A stretch of 64,000 nucleotides of DNA from an uncultured Rhizobiaceae group bacterium (GTDB taxonomy: Bacteria; Pseudomonadota; Alphaproteobacteria; Rhizobiales; Rhizobiaceae), in contig CANMVS010000011.1 of NCBI GenBank assembly GCA_947501445.1, forward strand, positions 1-64,000, written 5' to 3'. Made by a program: the position numbers and the translations under genes. The notes beneath the pieces are model-generated. The model was not told the DNA's origin, did no database searches, and worked only from the letters and a program-made list of their open reading frames with translations. Numbering within the stretch: position 1 is the stretch's first letter; each line of letters starts with the position of its first letter. Shown in pieces: positions 20,197-29,804 of this stretch.

Positions 20197-20652
20197 TCAG
20201 GCGGCCTCCACCTGCAGCTCGCGGCCCGTGCTGTGGGTTATACGCACTTGAGCGCCGACCGGCAGATCGGGTCCACTGACAACCCAGAACGTGTCATCAA
20301 GACGTATGCGTCCACGGCCTTCCAAAATAGGCTCGCTCAGTGTCGCGGTTCTGCCAACGAGACTAGCGCCGCGCTGATTTAGCAGCGGTTCATCCGTTTC
20401 GCCGCTTTTTGACATGATTCTGCGCCCGATCAGGGCGCAGGCAACCGACAGAACGGCAAAGATCAGGATTTGTATCTGCCACATCCAGAATGGGTCACCC
20501 CAAAACAGCAGCGAAAGGCAGCCTACAATAATGGCTGCGATACCGATCCAGATGAGGAATACACCGGGCATGACAATCTCGGCCATGAGCAGCAGTAAAC
20601 CGCCAACCCACCAGCTCCAGGGGCCAAGTTCCGTGATGATTCGCTCGATCAT
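20197..20652 (-). CDS. NfeD family membrane protein
   Basis: 151 aa with a hydrophobic N-terminal half (about residues 12-75, three helices) and a C-terminal soluble OB-fold domain (about 90-150), the short form of NfeD. Its start overlaps the stop of the SPFH gene by four bases (ATGA type), the classic nfeD-stomatin operon. NfeD proteins bind SPFH proteins and are thought to help organise membrane microdomains. The short form lacks the ClpP-like protease domain. Regulation is by translational coupling to the upstream gene. Confidence 0.92.
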   Translation of the reverse strand: MIERIITELGPWSWWVGGLLLLMAEIVMPGVFLIWIGIAAIIVGCLSLLFWGDPFWMWQIQILIFAVLSVACALIGRRIMSKSGETDEPLLNQRGASLVGRTATLSEPILEGRGRIRLDDTFWVVSGPDLPVGAQVRITHSTGRELQVEAA

Positions 20653-21644
20653 GTATCGTTGTTCCTGTTGCCGGTTGACGGCACGGTTCTTCCATGGCGT
20701 TGTCCGCCGCCGGTACCATCCGCATCATTGCCAAAGACTTCCTTGGCAATAGCGCCAATGCCGCCCAAAGACCCGATGAGAGATGATGCTTCCATGGGGA
20801 GCATGACAATCTTTGAGTTTTTGGCTGTGCCGATGGCGGCCAGGGCCTCGGTGTATTTCTGCGCAACGAAGTAGTTGATGGCCTGGACGTCCCCGCCGGC
20901 AATGGCTTCAGACACGGAGGCCGTTGCTTTTGCTTCGGCCTGAGCCAACCTTTCGCGCGCTTCGGCTTCGCGAAATGCTGCTTCCTTGACACCTTCAGCT
21001 TCAAGAATTGCTGCCTGTTTGGCACCTTCAGCGCGCAAAATCTGTGCGTTTCGTGAGCCTTCGGCCTCAAGTACTTCAGCGCGTTTTTCCCGCTCGGCTT
21101 TCATTTGCCGCGCCATTGAATCCACCAGGTCTTTGGGCGGATTGATATCCTTGATCTCCACACGGGTGATTTTGATACCCCATGGGCTGGCCGCATCATC
21201 AACGACTTTCAAAAGCCGGTCATTGATGGCGTCACGGTTGGACAGGAGTTCGTCCAGGTCCATTGAACCCATGACCGAACGGATATTGGTCATGGTCAGA
21301 TTGAGCAGCGCATTTTGCAGACTGTTTACCTGATAGGCAGCCTGGGGTGCGTTGAGGATCTGGAAAAACGCCACCGCGTCGGCAGCAACGCTGGCGTTGT
21401 CACGCGTAATGACTTCCTGGGTGGGCACATCAAGCACCTGTTCCATCATGTTCATACGCGCACCGATACGGTCGATAAAAGGTATGATCAGGTTCAATCC
21501 AGGCGCCAGCGTTCTTGTGTATTTTCCAAACCGCTCGACTGTATAATTGTACCCTTGGGGAATGGTCTTGATTCCGGCAAATAGAATCAGAACAACCAGA
21601 ACGACAAAAATGATGACCGCAATATCAAAGCCGGCTAAAGGCAT
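20649..21644 (-). CDS. SPFH/Band 7 (paraslipin, QmcA-like) protein
   Basis: 331 aa, anchored by an N-terminal helix (about 6-24, [16 protein letters not shown]) and followed by the Band 7/SPFH domain (about 25-190), which carries [20 protein letters not shown] and [21 protein letters not shown]. An Ala/Glu-rich coiled coil (about 190-255) leads into a C-terminal Gly-rich tail. Paraslipins assemble into ring or cage oligomers that define membrane microdomains and often surround FtsH-type proteases. NfeD is encoded next with a four-base overlap. Normal length for the family. Confidence 0.93.
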   Translation of the reverse strand: MPLAGFDIAVIIFVVLVVLILFAGIKTIPQGYNYTVERFGKYTRTLAPGLNLIIPFIDRIGARMNMMEQVLDVPTQEVITRDNASVAADAVAFFQILNAPQAAYQVNSLQNALLNLTMTNIRSVMGSMDLDELLSNRDAINDRLLKVVDDAASPWGIKITRVEIKDINPPKDLVDSMARQMKAEREKRAEVLEAEGSRNAQILRAEGAKQAAILEAEGVKEAAFREAEARERLAQAEAKATASVSEAIAGGDVQAINYFVAQKYTEALAAIGTAKNSKIVMLPMEASSLIGSLGGIGAIAKEVFGNDADGTGGGQRHGRTVPSTGNRNNDT

Positions 21645-21788
21645 TAAATTTTCTCCTGCTCAAACGGGACCATTCCAGTTTGCAAATGCTACGAAGCTGT
21701 CGAATCAATCGACGCTGATTGTATTTGTTATCTAGCAAGATGGGGATGTCTTGCCAAAGTTGCAATTGGCAGGGGTAAAGAAGTCGCG

Positions 21789-22847
21789 TCAGACCCAGCC
21801 CTGCAACTCGCGGCGAACCACCGCCTCTATGACGCTCATTCCCGCTGCAGTGTCATTCAGACAGGGAATGTGGGTGAAATGCTCGCCGCCGTGTTCATGG
21901 AATATTTCCCCTGCCTCAACTGCGATCTCTTCAAGGGTCTCCAGACAATCCGATACAAATCCAGGGTTGATAACCGCAATGCGTTTGACACCTTCATTCG
22001 CCAGCTTTTCGACTGTCTTGTCGGTATAGGGCTGCAACCATTCCTCCGGGCCAAATCGTGATTGAAATGTTGTCATCAGCTGGGACTCGTTCCAACCCAG
22101 GTATGCACGAACCAGCCGCGTGGTTTTCATGCAGTGGCAATGATAGGGATCGCCCTTTTTAAAGTAGGATTGCGGAATGCCGTGAAATGAGGCGATAACC
22201 TTTTGCGGCTCCCAATCCAGACTTTTCAGATGGGTTTTGATCGATTGGCCGATTGCAGCAATATAGGCCGGATCGTCATGATAGGGCGGTACCGTGCGCA
22301 ATGCCGGTTGCCAGCGCATTGCCATCAATGTTTCAAAGGCCTTGTCGTTGACCGTTGCCGTGGTACTGGCAGCATATTGAGGGTAAAGCGGAAACAGCAC
22401 AATGCGTTCACATCCTGCGTCCTTGAGCGCTGTCAGACGATCTGCAATGGATGGTTGACCATAGCGCATGGCCCAATCCACCATCACATCCGGGTGGCTT
22501 TTCAACGCCAGTGCCAATTGGTCGGACTGATTGCGGGTATAGGTTCGCAGGTAGCTTTCGTCGAGCTCCCTGTTCCAGATTGTATCATAGGCTTTGCCGA
22601 CTTTGCCGGGGCGCGTATTGAGCACAATCCCGAACAGGATCGGATACCACAGTGCCCGTGGCCATTCGATGACACGTTTGTCGGTTAAAAACTCACGCAA
22701 ATAGCGGCGCATCGACTTATAGTCAGTCGCATCGGGGGTGCCCAGATTGACCAGCAGGACGCCAACTTTGCCGGTTGAAACAGCAGGGTGATTTGCCGGA
22801 TAAACTGAAGCGTTTGAATGTGATTCTTCATGACCGCTGATATTCAT
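21789..22847 (-). CDS. hemH: Ferrochelatase
   Basis: 352 aa, last enzyme of haem synthesis, inserting Fe(II) into protoporphyrin IX. Signatures include VGVLLVNLGTPDATD (about 28-42), the metal-site histidine in IASFHGIPQSYFKKGDPY and the second-half motif NPGFVSDCLETLEEI with the conserved Glu. The first 25 residues are an extra hydrophilic extension, so a start further in cannot be excluded. It is transcribed alone on the minus strand, downstream of the LysM-nucleotidase gene and separated from it by a terminator-like hairpin at 22957-22984. Confidence 0.95.
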   Translation of the reverse strand: MNISGHEESHSNASVYPANHPAVSTGKVGVLLVNLGTPDATDYKSMRRYLREFLTDKRVIEWPRALWYPILFGIVLNTRPGKVGKAYDTIWNRELDESYLRTYTRNQSDQLALALKSHPDVMVDWAMRYGQPSIADRLTALKDAGCERIVLFPLYPQYAASTTATVNDKAFETLMAMRWQPALRTVPPYHDDPAYIAAIGQSIKTHLKSLDWEPQKVIASFHGIPQSYFKKGDPYHCHCMKTTRLVRAYLGWNESQLMTTFQSRFGPEEWLQPYTDKTVEKLANEGVKRIAVINPGFVSDCLETLEEIAVEAGEIFHEHGGEHFTHIPCLNDTAAGMSVIEAVVRRELQGWV

Positions 22848-22956
22848 GGATACTGGGTTTCCTGTTCGAGCGCGAACATAAGCTGCGGGGTCACGAAATC
22901 AAGTTGTTTGGACAATTTGCCTCATGTCGAAGGCCAGCCATACAGGCCGTCATACC

Positions 22957-22984
22957 AAAACACTGCCCGCAAGTGCGAGCAGTG
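22957..22984 (-). terminator. Intrinsic terminator after the LysM-nucleotidase gene
   Basis: On the minus strand a stem CACTGC/GCAGTG with an inner CGC/GCG extension is followed by TTTTGG. It sits 30 bases past the stop of the 5'-nucleotidase gene, as expected for a rho-independent terminator, and separates that gene from hemH. Confidence 0.6.
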
Positions 22985-23014
22985 TCTATATTTGTTTCCG
23001 GGATCAGGGTCGTC

Positions 23015-24871
23015 CTATTTGGTCGGTATGGTCACCGAAGTACCGACATCCAGTTTTTTGGGATCCTTGTCCGGATTGGCCTTGGCGATCTGACCCCATT
23101 TGTTGCCATCCCCAAGATATTTTTCAGCCAGGCTCCAGAGGCTGTCGCCTGCCGATATGACATGGGTTTTGACAGCCATGGCAGCGTCTTCAACCTTGGT
23201 GATTTCGCTCTTAACCGCATCACCGGCCTTGGCTGCGTCTTTGGACATGTCAGCCTCGCTCGCAGCAGCCGCCGTTATCTGTGTTATACGATTGCCAACA
23301 AAAGGGGTATAGGGCGTATTTCCGGTCAGGTAGTCTGCCACAACCTGTTCCAATCCAGGGCCATAGTCGTAGGCATCGGTCCCGTTTGTGGCGAAGACCT
23401 TGTACCCATCGCCGCCGGCACGCATGAAGTTGTTTGAGACTACGCCATATTCTGTGTCCGCAACAATGGCGCTGAATTTATTGTCCTTGCCGATCATTAC
23501 ATCCGAGATGCGACTGCCTGCCGGATTATTCAGGTTGAAGCTGTATTTCATGCCTGCGACCTGTGGAAAACGACCTGCACCTTCCTCAACCTGACCGACG
23601 CCATTTTCCAGCGCGACAATAATATCCGAGCCTTTCAGCTTGAAGGTCGACAGTGTGTTTTGAAACGGCAGCACCGTTACAACTTCACCCATGGTGATAT
23701 CGCCATCGTCGATGGACGCGCGCAACCCGCCGCCATTTTGTATGGCAACGTCAATGCCCTGCGAGGCGACGCGTGCCAACATGGCATCGGTCACCAGATT
23801 GCCCATTTCGCATTCCTGGGCCCGGCAGCTTTTGCGGTTACCGTCGATGGGCGCACTGGCAACACCGATGACGACTTTCATTTTTTCCGCAATCGGTTTG
23901 GCAAGTTCAGCAATGCGGGCAGTCATGGCAGCATCGGGTTTGAAGCTGGAATCAAGCAGGATCGGTTCGCCAACAGCACTTTTGATCGCACCGTCGTCAC
24001 CAAAGACTATTTTGACTTCGCCGAGATATTTGGAATAGGCGTAGGCCTGCACCACTGCCACCTGTTTTCCGGAAGGTCCTGTCAGCATCAGCGGATAGCT
24101 GCCTTCGGCCTTTTCGTTTGTATTCGACAGCAATGTGTTGGAATGACCGCCAACAACGACATCGATACCGTCAACCTGTGTGGCAATATCCTTGTCTTTT
24201 GCCAGACCCGTATGGGTCAGGGCGATGACCTTGGTTGCACCGGCTGCTTTGACCGTCTTCACGGCATCATTGAGGTATAATACAGGATCCATGAACAGCA
24301 CCGAGTCACCGGGTGCAGAAAGTTCGCCGGTGTCGGCTGTGACAGCGCCTATTATGGCGACCTTCTCATCGCCCATATCCTTGATTACATATTCGACAAG
24401 TTTTCCAGCGAGTGGGCTGTCAGCGCCAATGAGCGCATTTCCCGAGATTGTCGGAAATGTGGTTTTATCAAGAAAATCAGCAAGGACCTGGTCGCCATCA
24501 TCAAATTCATGGTTGCCCAGGACCATCGCGTCAAGCCCGAGCAGATCGAGAAATTCGGCTTCGGCAGCGCCCTTGTAGGTCGTATAAAAAAGTGAACCCT
24601 GAAAATTGTCACCCGCTGAGAGCACAAGGACATTGTCCAGACCTGTTTTTGTCTGGTCGATTGCAGTTTTGAGCCGTGCAACGCCGCCGAAACATTTGGA
24701 GGCCGCTTCATCGTCGGCTGAGCAGGTCGAATCATATTTGTTGATCGATTCAATTCGGCTGTGAAAGTCGTTGAAATGCAGGACATTGAGCTCAAAGTCT
24801 GCGAATGCGACCGTCGTCGATAAACTGAGGACGGCAGCGGAAACGCCAAGGCTGGTAAAGAATTTGGACAT
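23015..24871 (-). CDS. Periplasmic 5'-nucleotidase/metallophosphatase with C-terminal LysM
   Basis: 618 aa from an ATG at 24871 (GGAG upstream). The signal peptide ends at AFA (about residue 23). The calcineurin-like metallophosphatase domain (about 25-260) shows LNVLHFNDFHSR, GNHEFDDG and GGHSNTLL. The 5'-nucleotidase C-terminal domain (about 330-510) shows MGNLVTDAML and NGGGLRASIDDGDITMGE. This is the UshA/YfkN layout, which hydrolyses nucleotides or sugar nucleotides in the periplasm. The last 50 residues form a LysM module (AGDSLWSLAEKYLGDGNKW...VGTSVTIPTK) after an Ala/Lys/Asp linker, so the enzyme is probably held to peptidoglycan. That extension is not part of ordinary UshA. Confidence 0.9.
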   Translation of the reverse strand: MSKFFTSLGVSAAVLSLSTTVAFADFELNVLHFNDFHSRIESINKYDSTCSADDEAASKCFGGVARLKTAIDQTKTGLDNVLVLSAGDNFQGSLFYTTYKGAAEAEFLDLLGLDAMVLGNHEFDDGDQVLADFLDKTTFPTISGNALIGADSPLAGKLVEYVIKDMGDEKVAIIGAVTADTGELSAPGDSVLFMDPVLYLNDAVKTVKAAGATKVIALTHTGLAKDKDIATQVDGIDVVVGGHSNTLLSNTNEKAEGSYPLMLTGPSGKQVAVVQAYAYSKYLGEVKIVFGDDGAIKSAVGEPILLDSSFKPDAAMTARIAELAKPIAEKMKVVIGVASAPIDGNRKSCRAQECEMGNLVTDAMLARVASQGIDVAIQNGGGLRASIDDGDITMGEVVTVLPFQNTLSTFKLKGSDIIVALENGVGQVEEGAGRFPQVAGMKYSFNLNNPAGSRISDVMIGKDNKFSAIVADTEYGVVSNNFMRAGGDGYKVFATNGTDAYDYGPGLEQVVADYLTGNTPYTPFVGNRITQITAAAASEADMSKDAAKAGDAVKSEITKVEDAAMAVKTHVISAGDSLWSLAEKYLGDGNKWGQIAKANPDKDPKKLDVGTSVTIPTK

Positions 24872-25106
24872 AGGCCGCTCCATGACAGATTGTATCGTGA
24901 TGCGCCGAATACAAAGAATGTTCCGGCTGGATACGATCTTCAAAAAATGATGCCAGACCGGTTTTCTGGCAAGTGAACACATGTGTATCGCAAGTAATTA
25001 CCCGGATCATGGCAATATTGCGAAACTGGATATTATGGTTTCATCAATTGCAGCGAACTGCAAGCGTGTATGCCCGTTGGGGTTAATCGTCTGGTGTGCT
25101 CAGCGG

Positions 25107-25571
25107 CTACGTCTGGCGTTTTCTGTAAACGACAAATTGGCTGTCGTCAGCCACCTTGTCATAGAGTTTCCTGGCGGCGGCATTTGTATGGTGTGTGTGC
25201 CAGTAGACGCTGTTTGTGCCCTGTGTCGCTGCATGCTCATAGACAGCATTGATGAGGGCCTTGCCGACCCCGGTACCGCGTGCTGCCGTGTCGGTATAAA
25301 GATCCTGCATATAGCAGGTTGGTTCGAGCAGGATTGTATTGCGGTGAAAAATGAAGTGCGCCAGCCCGATCAGGCGGCCCTTGTGCTCTGCCACGATACA
25401 ATGCACCGGTTCGGCGGTATCGTGAAACCGCTCCCAGGTTTTGCGGGTGATGGCGTCAGCAAGCGCATGCGTTCCCTTACGCCCGTAAAACGCATTGTAA
25501 TTTTCCCACAAAGGGCACCATTGGACAAAATCATCCACATGTGCGGGTCTGACGAGGGCCTGGGATGTCAA
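25107..25571 (-). CDS. GNAT family N-acetyltransferase
   Basis: 154 aa if translation begins at the TTG at 25571, which lies 7 bases after AAGGAG and two bases after the stop of the SDR gene. Longer frames start inside the SDR gene and are less likely. The acetyl-CoA site is DLYTDTAARGTGVGKALINAV (motif A, R/Q-x-x-G-x-G/A, here ARGTGVG), followed by motif B with NAAARKLYDKVA. The substrate is unknown. Third gene of a predicted operon with a PaaK-like ligase and an SDR oxidoreductase. Confidence 0.85.
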   Translation of the reverse strand: MTSQALVRPAHVDDFVQWCPLWENYNAFYGRKGTHALADAITRKTWERFHDTAEPVHCIVAEHKGRLIGLAHFIFHRNTILLEPTCYMQDLYTDTAARGTGVGKALINAVYEHAATQGTNSVYWHTHHTNAAARKLYDKVADDSQFVVYRKRQT

Positions 25572-25573
25572 CT

Positions 25574-26335
25574 TTAGCTCCTTAGAGCCGGAAGCCCGAT
25601 GCCGGTCGCTTGAAAACCACCATCTGCTGCCAACAATTGTCCGGTTATATAGCTGGCCTCGGGCGAGGTGAGGAAACAAATGGCATTGGCAATTTCGTCT
25701 TCATGGCCATAGCGATTAAGCGGGACGGCATCGTGGTATGCGGCGCGAATCTCAGGCGTGTGAACCGCCAGTGCCAGCTTCGTGTTGACAGGACCGGGCG
25801 CAACGCAATTGGCGCGGATGCCAACTTCTCCCAATTCGGCGGCCTGCTGAAGCGTCAGCTGAATGACAGCCGCCTTGGATGTGCCATAGGCGACACGCAG
25901 GGTGCTGGCACGCAATCCGGAAATGGATGCTATATTGACGATGGCGGCGCTGGCGTTTTTCGCCGTTTCCATCAACATCGGTGTCATTGCCTGGGAAACC
26001 AGGAACACCCCATCAAGATTTGTGGCCATGACGGTGCGCCAGCGTTCGAATGTCGTCTCGGCAATCGGACCAAAATCGGCAACACCGGCATTATTGACCA
26101 GCGCATTGCAGCTCTCAAACGTCTGCGACATCTCGGCAGCCATTTGAGCGACCTGTACCGGATCTGAAACATCATAATGCATGGCCACCACCGCATCGCC
26201 GAATTCGGCTGCGGCCTTGAGCAGTTCTGTCCCGTCCCGGTCAACCATGGCAACACGCAAGCCCTGAGACACATATTTGCGGGTTGTGGCAAGGCCGATG
26301 CCACGGGCAGCACCGGTTACGAGAGCGGTTTTCAT
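25574..26335 (-). CDS. SDR family NAD(P)-dependent oxidoreductase
   Basis: Classical short-chain dehydrogenase of about 253 aa. The Rossmann motif TGAARGIG is at 7-14, NNAG at about 81-84, and the catalytic set is Ser 137/139 in NIASISG with YGTSK (Tyr150, Lys154). The C-terminal YITGQLLAADGGF is typical of FabG-like members. The ATG at 26335 gives the usual MKTALVTG start. A GTG at 26365 that overlaps the TAG of the preceding gene is an alternative that adds ten residues. The substrate is not identifiable. Co-transcription with a CoA-ligase-like enzyme suggests a carboxylic-acid or acyl pathway, which is inference. Confidence 0.9.
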   Translation of the reverse strand: MKTALVTGAARGIGLATTRKYVSQGLRVAMVDRDGTELLKAAAEFGDAVVAMHYDVSDPVQVAQMAAEMSQTFESCNALVNNAGVADFGPIAETTFERWRTVMATNLDGVFLVSQAMTPMLMETAKNASAAIVNIASISGLRASTLRVAYGTSKAAVIQLTLQQAAELGEVGIRANCVAPGPVNTKLALAVHTPEIRAAYHDAVPLNRYGHEDEIANAICFLTSPEASYITGQLLAADGGFQATGIGLPALRS

Positions 26336-26364
26336 GGGTTGTTTTCCACTGTGTTGGTTATTCA

Positions 26365-27618
26365 CTAGGAATCATAATCACGCTCATCGCAAATAACCTT
26401 GCCATCATTGGGCAGGCTGTCTGCACTGGCCATTATAACCTTGCCCTTCAGCTTGGTGATTTCAGCCAGAGTGCTGGCTATTGCGGCTGTGTCGGGTTGG
26501 GCGCCGCTGCTGGCGACAATATGCAGGGTCATGGCATCCTGATCCCCGTCACGGAACACCACCAGCCGTGCTTTCGCCACCTCATTATGCCGATCGACAA
26601 TCGCCGCAATCTGTTTGGGGTCGACAAACATGCCCTTGACCTTTGTGCGCTGGTCCGCACGGCCCATCCAGCCCTTTATGCGCATGCCTGTGCGCCCGCA
26701 GTCAGACTGCCCCTCAAGCAGGGCTGTCATATCGCCGGTGCCAAAACGCACAAGCGGGTAGGCCGGATTAAGTGATGTAACGACGATTTCTCCGACCTCG
26801 CCATCTGCCACCGGATCACCAGTGCCTGGTCGGACAATTTCAACGATCAGATTTTCATTCAGAATCATGCCGGGTAGCGGATTGCCATCCGCGTCTGCAC
26901 TTTCATAGGAGATTATGCCGATATCGGCTGTTGCATAGGCCTGCAGAACCTTGACACCGCGTGCTGCATATTCATCGCGCATGGACGGAAACAGAGCTCC
27001 CCCTGATACGAGAGCACGGTTGATGGATGACAGATCAAGCCCCATTTCATCGGCTTTGTCGAGGACGATTTTGAGGTAATCGGGCGTACCGGTAAATGCT
27101 GTTGGCTTGAGGGCAGCGGCGGCCTCAACCTGGGCCTCGGTATTGCCAACACCGGCTGGAAACACCAGACATCCAAGGGCTCTGGCTCCTTCATCAAGAA
27201 TAAAGGCGCCTGGTGTCATATGGTAGGAAAATGCATTGTGTATTATGTCACCGGCGCGGATCCCGGCAGCATAAAGCCCACGTGCCGATTGCCACGGGTC
27301 AGCACCAAACCCCTGTGGTTCCCACACGGGGCCGGGCGACATGAAGACATGGTTTCCACGCAGGGCATCCGGATCAGCCAACCCACCAAAGGGTGGCTTG
27401 TCGGCCTGCATTTTCATCAATTCCGGTTTGCGCAGCACCGGCAGTTCTGCCAGCGCTTTGCGGTCTTTTACGGCGGCCGTGTTGATATCACCGAGCCAAC
27501 CGCGCAGACCTTCTGCCTTGCGACAGGCAGTTGTCAAAAAATCCGGCAGTGCGGAAAACAGATCGCTTTCACGTTGCAGTGGGTCGCGGGTCTCCAGGTG
27601 ATCGAAATATTCAGTCAT
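26365..27618 (-). CDS. Phenylacetate-CoA ligase-like AMP-forming enzyme
   Basis: 417 aa from an ATG at 27618 preceded by GAGGAG. It resembles the PaaK branch of adenylating enzymes. Visible are an N-terminal ligase fold with AFTGTPDYLK, the region LQAYATADIGIISYES equivalent to the adenine-binding loop, VVTSLNPAYPLVRFGTGDMTAL with the conserved GTGD aspartate, and KGWMGRADQRTKVKGMFVDP leading to the mobile C-terminal domain. The N-terminal P-loop SSGTTG-type motif is not obvious (SPGPVWEPQGFG stands there), so the adenylate chemistry may be altered. First gene of an operon with SDR and GNAT genes. Confidence 0.85.
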   Translation of the reverse strand: MTEYFDHLETRDPLQRESDLFSALPDFLTTACRKAEGLRGWLGDINTAAVKDRKALAELPVLRKPELMKMQADKPPFGGLADPDALRGNHVFMSPGPVWEPQGFGADPWQSARGLYAAGIRAGDIIHNAFSYHMTPGAFILDEGARALGCLVFPAGVGNTEAQVEAAAALKPTAFTGTPDYLKIVLDKADEMGLDLSSINRALVSGGALFPSMRDEYAARGVKVLQAYATADIGIISYESADADGNPLPGMILNENLIVEIVRPGTGDPVADGEVGEIVVTSLNPAYPLVRFGTGDMTALLEGQSDCGRTGMRIKGWMGRADQRTKVKGMFVDPKQIAAIVDRHNEVAKARLVVFRDGDQDAMTLHIVASSGAQPDTAAIASTLAEITKLKGKVIMASADSLPNDGKVICDERDYDS

Positions 27619-27724
27619 GACGAATTGCTCCTCTTTCGCCAGGGATGCGTTCAATTTATTGCATGCCCCAAAGACAGCAATAGAAAATCCTTTGGCACTG
27701 TATCAATGTGTCCACGCCAATTGC

Positions 27725-27747
27725 ATGCGAACCGGAAAGGTTCGCAT
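27725..27747. other. Perfect 9-bp hairpin downstream of omp10
   Basis: ATGCGAACC and GGTTCGCAT flank a five-base GGAAA loop. It lies 35 bases past the omp10 stop on the minus strand. There is no T tract on either side, so it could be a rho-dependent or 3'-stabilising structure, or a protein site, rather than a textbook terminator. Confidence 0.45.
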
Positions 27748-27781
27748 CAGCATCAATGATCAGTTGGCGGTAATACCGGAA

Positions 27782-28144
27782 TTAAGCGCGCCGACGTGTC
27801 AGCGAGAATTGAGCGCCACCGCTTGATGTACAGTTCAACCGGCTTGGAGACACCAGCGAGCAGTTTACGCGCGAGTTCGTGTTGCGAACCAGCGATCTGA
27901 TGTTGATCTCAACCAGTCTTGGGTTGATCTGCGTATAGCGGCCGGTTGCCAGCAGTGTATTTGTATCCGTCGTCCTGGTTTCAAAAACACCGGCTGAAAA
28001 ACTTGACTGGATGCCATTGGGATCGAGCCATTGGCCTTCGATAGAGTTGGGATCATATCCCGGGCCGTTGCGGTATTCTGTCTGACAGGCCGCAAGGCCA
28101 ACCGCCATGACCATAAGTAAAGTGAGCCTGATCCAATGCCGCAT
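27782..28144 (-). CDS. omp10: Omp10-type outer membrane lipoprotein
   Basis: 120 aa. The ATG at 28144 follows GGAGG at six bases. The lipobox is VGLAAC with the lipidated cysteine at residue 20. The mature part carries [30 protein letters not shown] and [19 protein letters not shown]...SRLNCTSS, which I recognise from Brucella Omp10 and its rhizobial relatives. Two conserved cysteines (VNC, LNC) likely pair. It is lipid-anchored in the outer membrane, and its molecular function is unknown. Single gene. Confidence 0.9.
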   Translation of the reverse strand: MRHWIRLTLLMVMAVGLAACQTEYRNGPGYDPNSIEGQWLDPNGIQSSFSAGVFETRTTDTNTLLATGRYTQINPRLVEINIRSLVRNTNSRVNCSLVSPSRLNCTSSGGAQFSLTRRRA

Positions 28145-28258
28145 AATCGCCTCCGCGCTGATTGCCTGGGTCACTGTTAACATTCGACCACCCAACACTG
28201 CAACATGAAGGATTTGGGGCGGGCACATTCTCCCGCCCGATTCATGGCAACTGTTACA

Positions 28259-29704
28259 TTACTGCACAAGCACGTTTTTGAACTGCCAGGGGTCCTCTTC
28301 ATCCAGATTTTCCGGAAAAAGACCCGGTCTGCCTGTCAGCGGTGTCCAGTCTGTATAGTGACCTTCAACCGGCCCGAGATAAGGCAATTGCACTTCGAGA
28401 CAGCGCTGGAAGTCCATTTCGTCTGATTCGACAATGCCCGATTCGGGATTTTCCAGTGCCCAGACCATGCCGGCCAGAACAGCAGATGTGACCTGCAAAC
28501 CGGTGGCATTTTGATCGGGAGCTAATTCGCGTGTTTCTTCTACGGACAGGCGTGATCCAAACCAGTAGGCATTTTTGTCATGGCCATAAAGAAGAACACC
28601 CAGTTCATCGATACCGTCCACCAGTTCATGCTCGTCAAGCACGTGCAGCACGGGCTGCTGTGTACCACCATTGCCGAACATCTCGTGTAGTGACAGGACG
28701 GCATCATTGGCCGGATGATAAGCATAGTGGCATGTTGGGCGATAGGTCGCCTGTCCATCGAGGTTTCTCACCGTGAAGAAATCCGCAATGGAAATGGATT
28801 CATTATGGGTTACCAGAAAACCGTATTGCGGGCCGGGCGTCGGACACCAGGTGCGCACTCTTGTATTGGCGCCGGGCTGTTCCAGATATATGGCCGCCTG
28901 ACAGCCGGTATCATGGGATTTTGCATTGTCCGGCTTCCACTTTTCGTGTGTGCCCCAGCCCAGTTCTGATGGCTGGAGCCCTTCAGAAATGAACCCTTCT
29001 GCTGACCAGGTATTCCAGAATACCTCCAGGGGTTTTGGCTTGATGGCGCGCTGGGTATCGCGTTCGGCAATGTGGACACCCTGAACGCCGGCTTTTTGCA
29101 TCATCCTGGCCCATCCGTCTCGGTCGCTTTGCTGCGGAATTTCAAAGTCCAGGCCCAGATCACCAGCCAGATTGACCAATGCCTGTTTGACGAACCAGGA
29201 CACCATGCCCGGGTTAGCACCGCAGCACGATACGGCAGTTGTGCCGCCGGGATTGGCACGCTTTTCCCGCTGGACCGTTTCACGCAGCGCGTAATTTGTG
29301 CGAGCAGCATTGTCGACCGTGTCATTGAAGTAGAAACCGAGCCATGGCTCGACAACGGTGTCGATATACAGGGCACCAATTTCGCGGCAATATTTCATCA
29401 GTGCCAGCGATGATGTGTCAACCGACAGGTTCACGCAAAAACCCTGTCCTACCCCTTCGGTCAAAAGAGGCCCAAGCACGTCCTTGTAATTGTCATCTGT
29501 GAGTGCTGCCTGGACGTAGCGGATACCTTTGTCCTTAAGCAATTGCGCGTCGTCATCACGCGGATCAATCACGATCATGCGGTTTTTGTCATACTTGAAA
29601 TGACGCTCGATCAGCGGCAATGTCCCGCGTCCGATGGAACCAAAACCAATCATGACGATCGGGCCATCAATGTTACCGTAAACAGGGTATTTGGCACTTG
29701 TCAT
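28259..29704 (-). CDS. hss: Homospermidine synthase
   Basis: 481 aa, NAD-dependent enzyme that forms sym-homospermidine from putrescine or spermidine, the main long polyamine of many rhizobia. The dinucleotide-binding motif VMIGFGSIGRG is at about 17-27. Conserved segments around the active site include VVEPWLGFYF, TTAVSCCGANPGMVSWFVKQAL and HNESISIADFF. The length is normal. It is transcribed alone on the minus strand. A full 103-bp repeat lies upstream, between it and pabC. Confidence 0.95.
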   Translation of the reverse strand: MTSAKYPVYGNIDGPIVMIGFGSIGRGTLPLIERHFKYDKNRMIVIDPRDDDAQLLKDKGIRYVQAALTDDNYKDVLGPLLTEGVGQGFCVNLSVDTSSLALMKYCREIGALYIDTVVEPWLGFYFNDTVDNAARTNYALRETVQREKRANPGGTTAVSCCGANPGMVSWFVKQALVNLAGDLGLDFEIPQQSDRDGWARMMQKAGVQGVHIAERDTQRAIKPKPLEVFWNTWSAEGFISEGLQPSELGWGTHEKWKPDNAKSHDTGCQAAIYLEQPGANTRVRTWCPTPGPQYGFLVTHNESISIADFFTVRNLDGQATYRPTCHYAYHPANDAVLSLHEMFGNGGTQQPVLHVLDEHELVDGIDELGVLLYGHDKNAYWFGSRLSVEETRELAPDQNATGLQVTSAVLAGMVWALENPESGIVESDEMDFQRCLEVQLPYLGPVEGHYTDWTPLTGRPGLFPENLDEEDPWQFKNVLVQ

Positions 29705-29804
29705 CGTCGATCCTCACTGTGTGTTGGGTTGCTCAATTGGCGGGCCGGGCAGCGCCGATGCTGCAATTTTCATCCAAACATGGAATATTATCAGCCTGTG
29801 GCAT

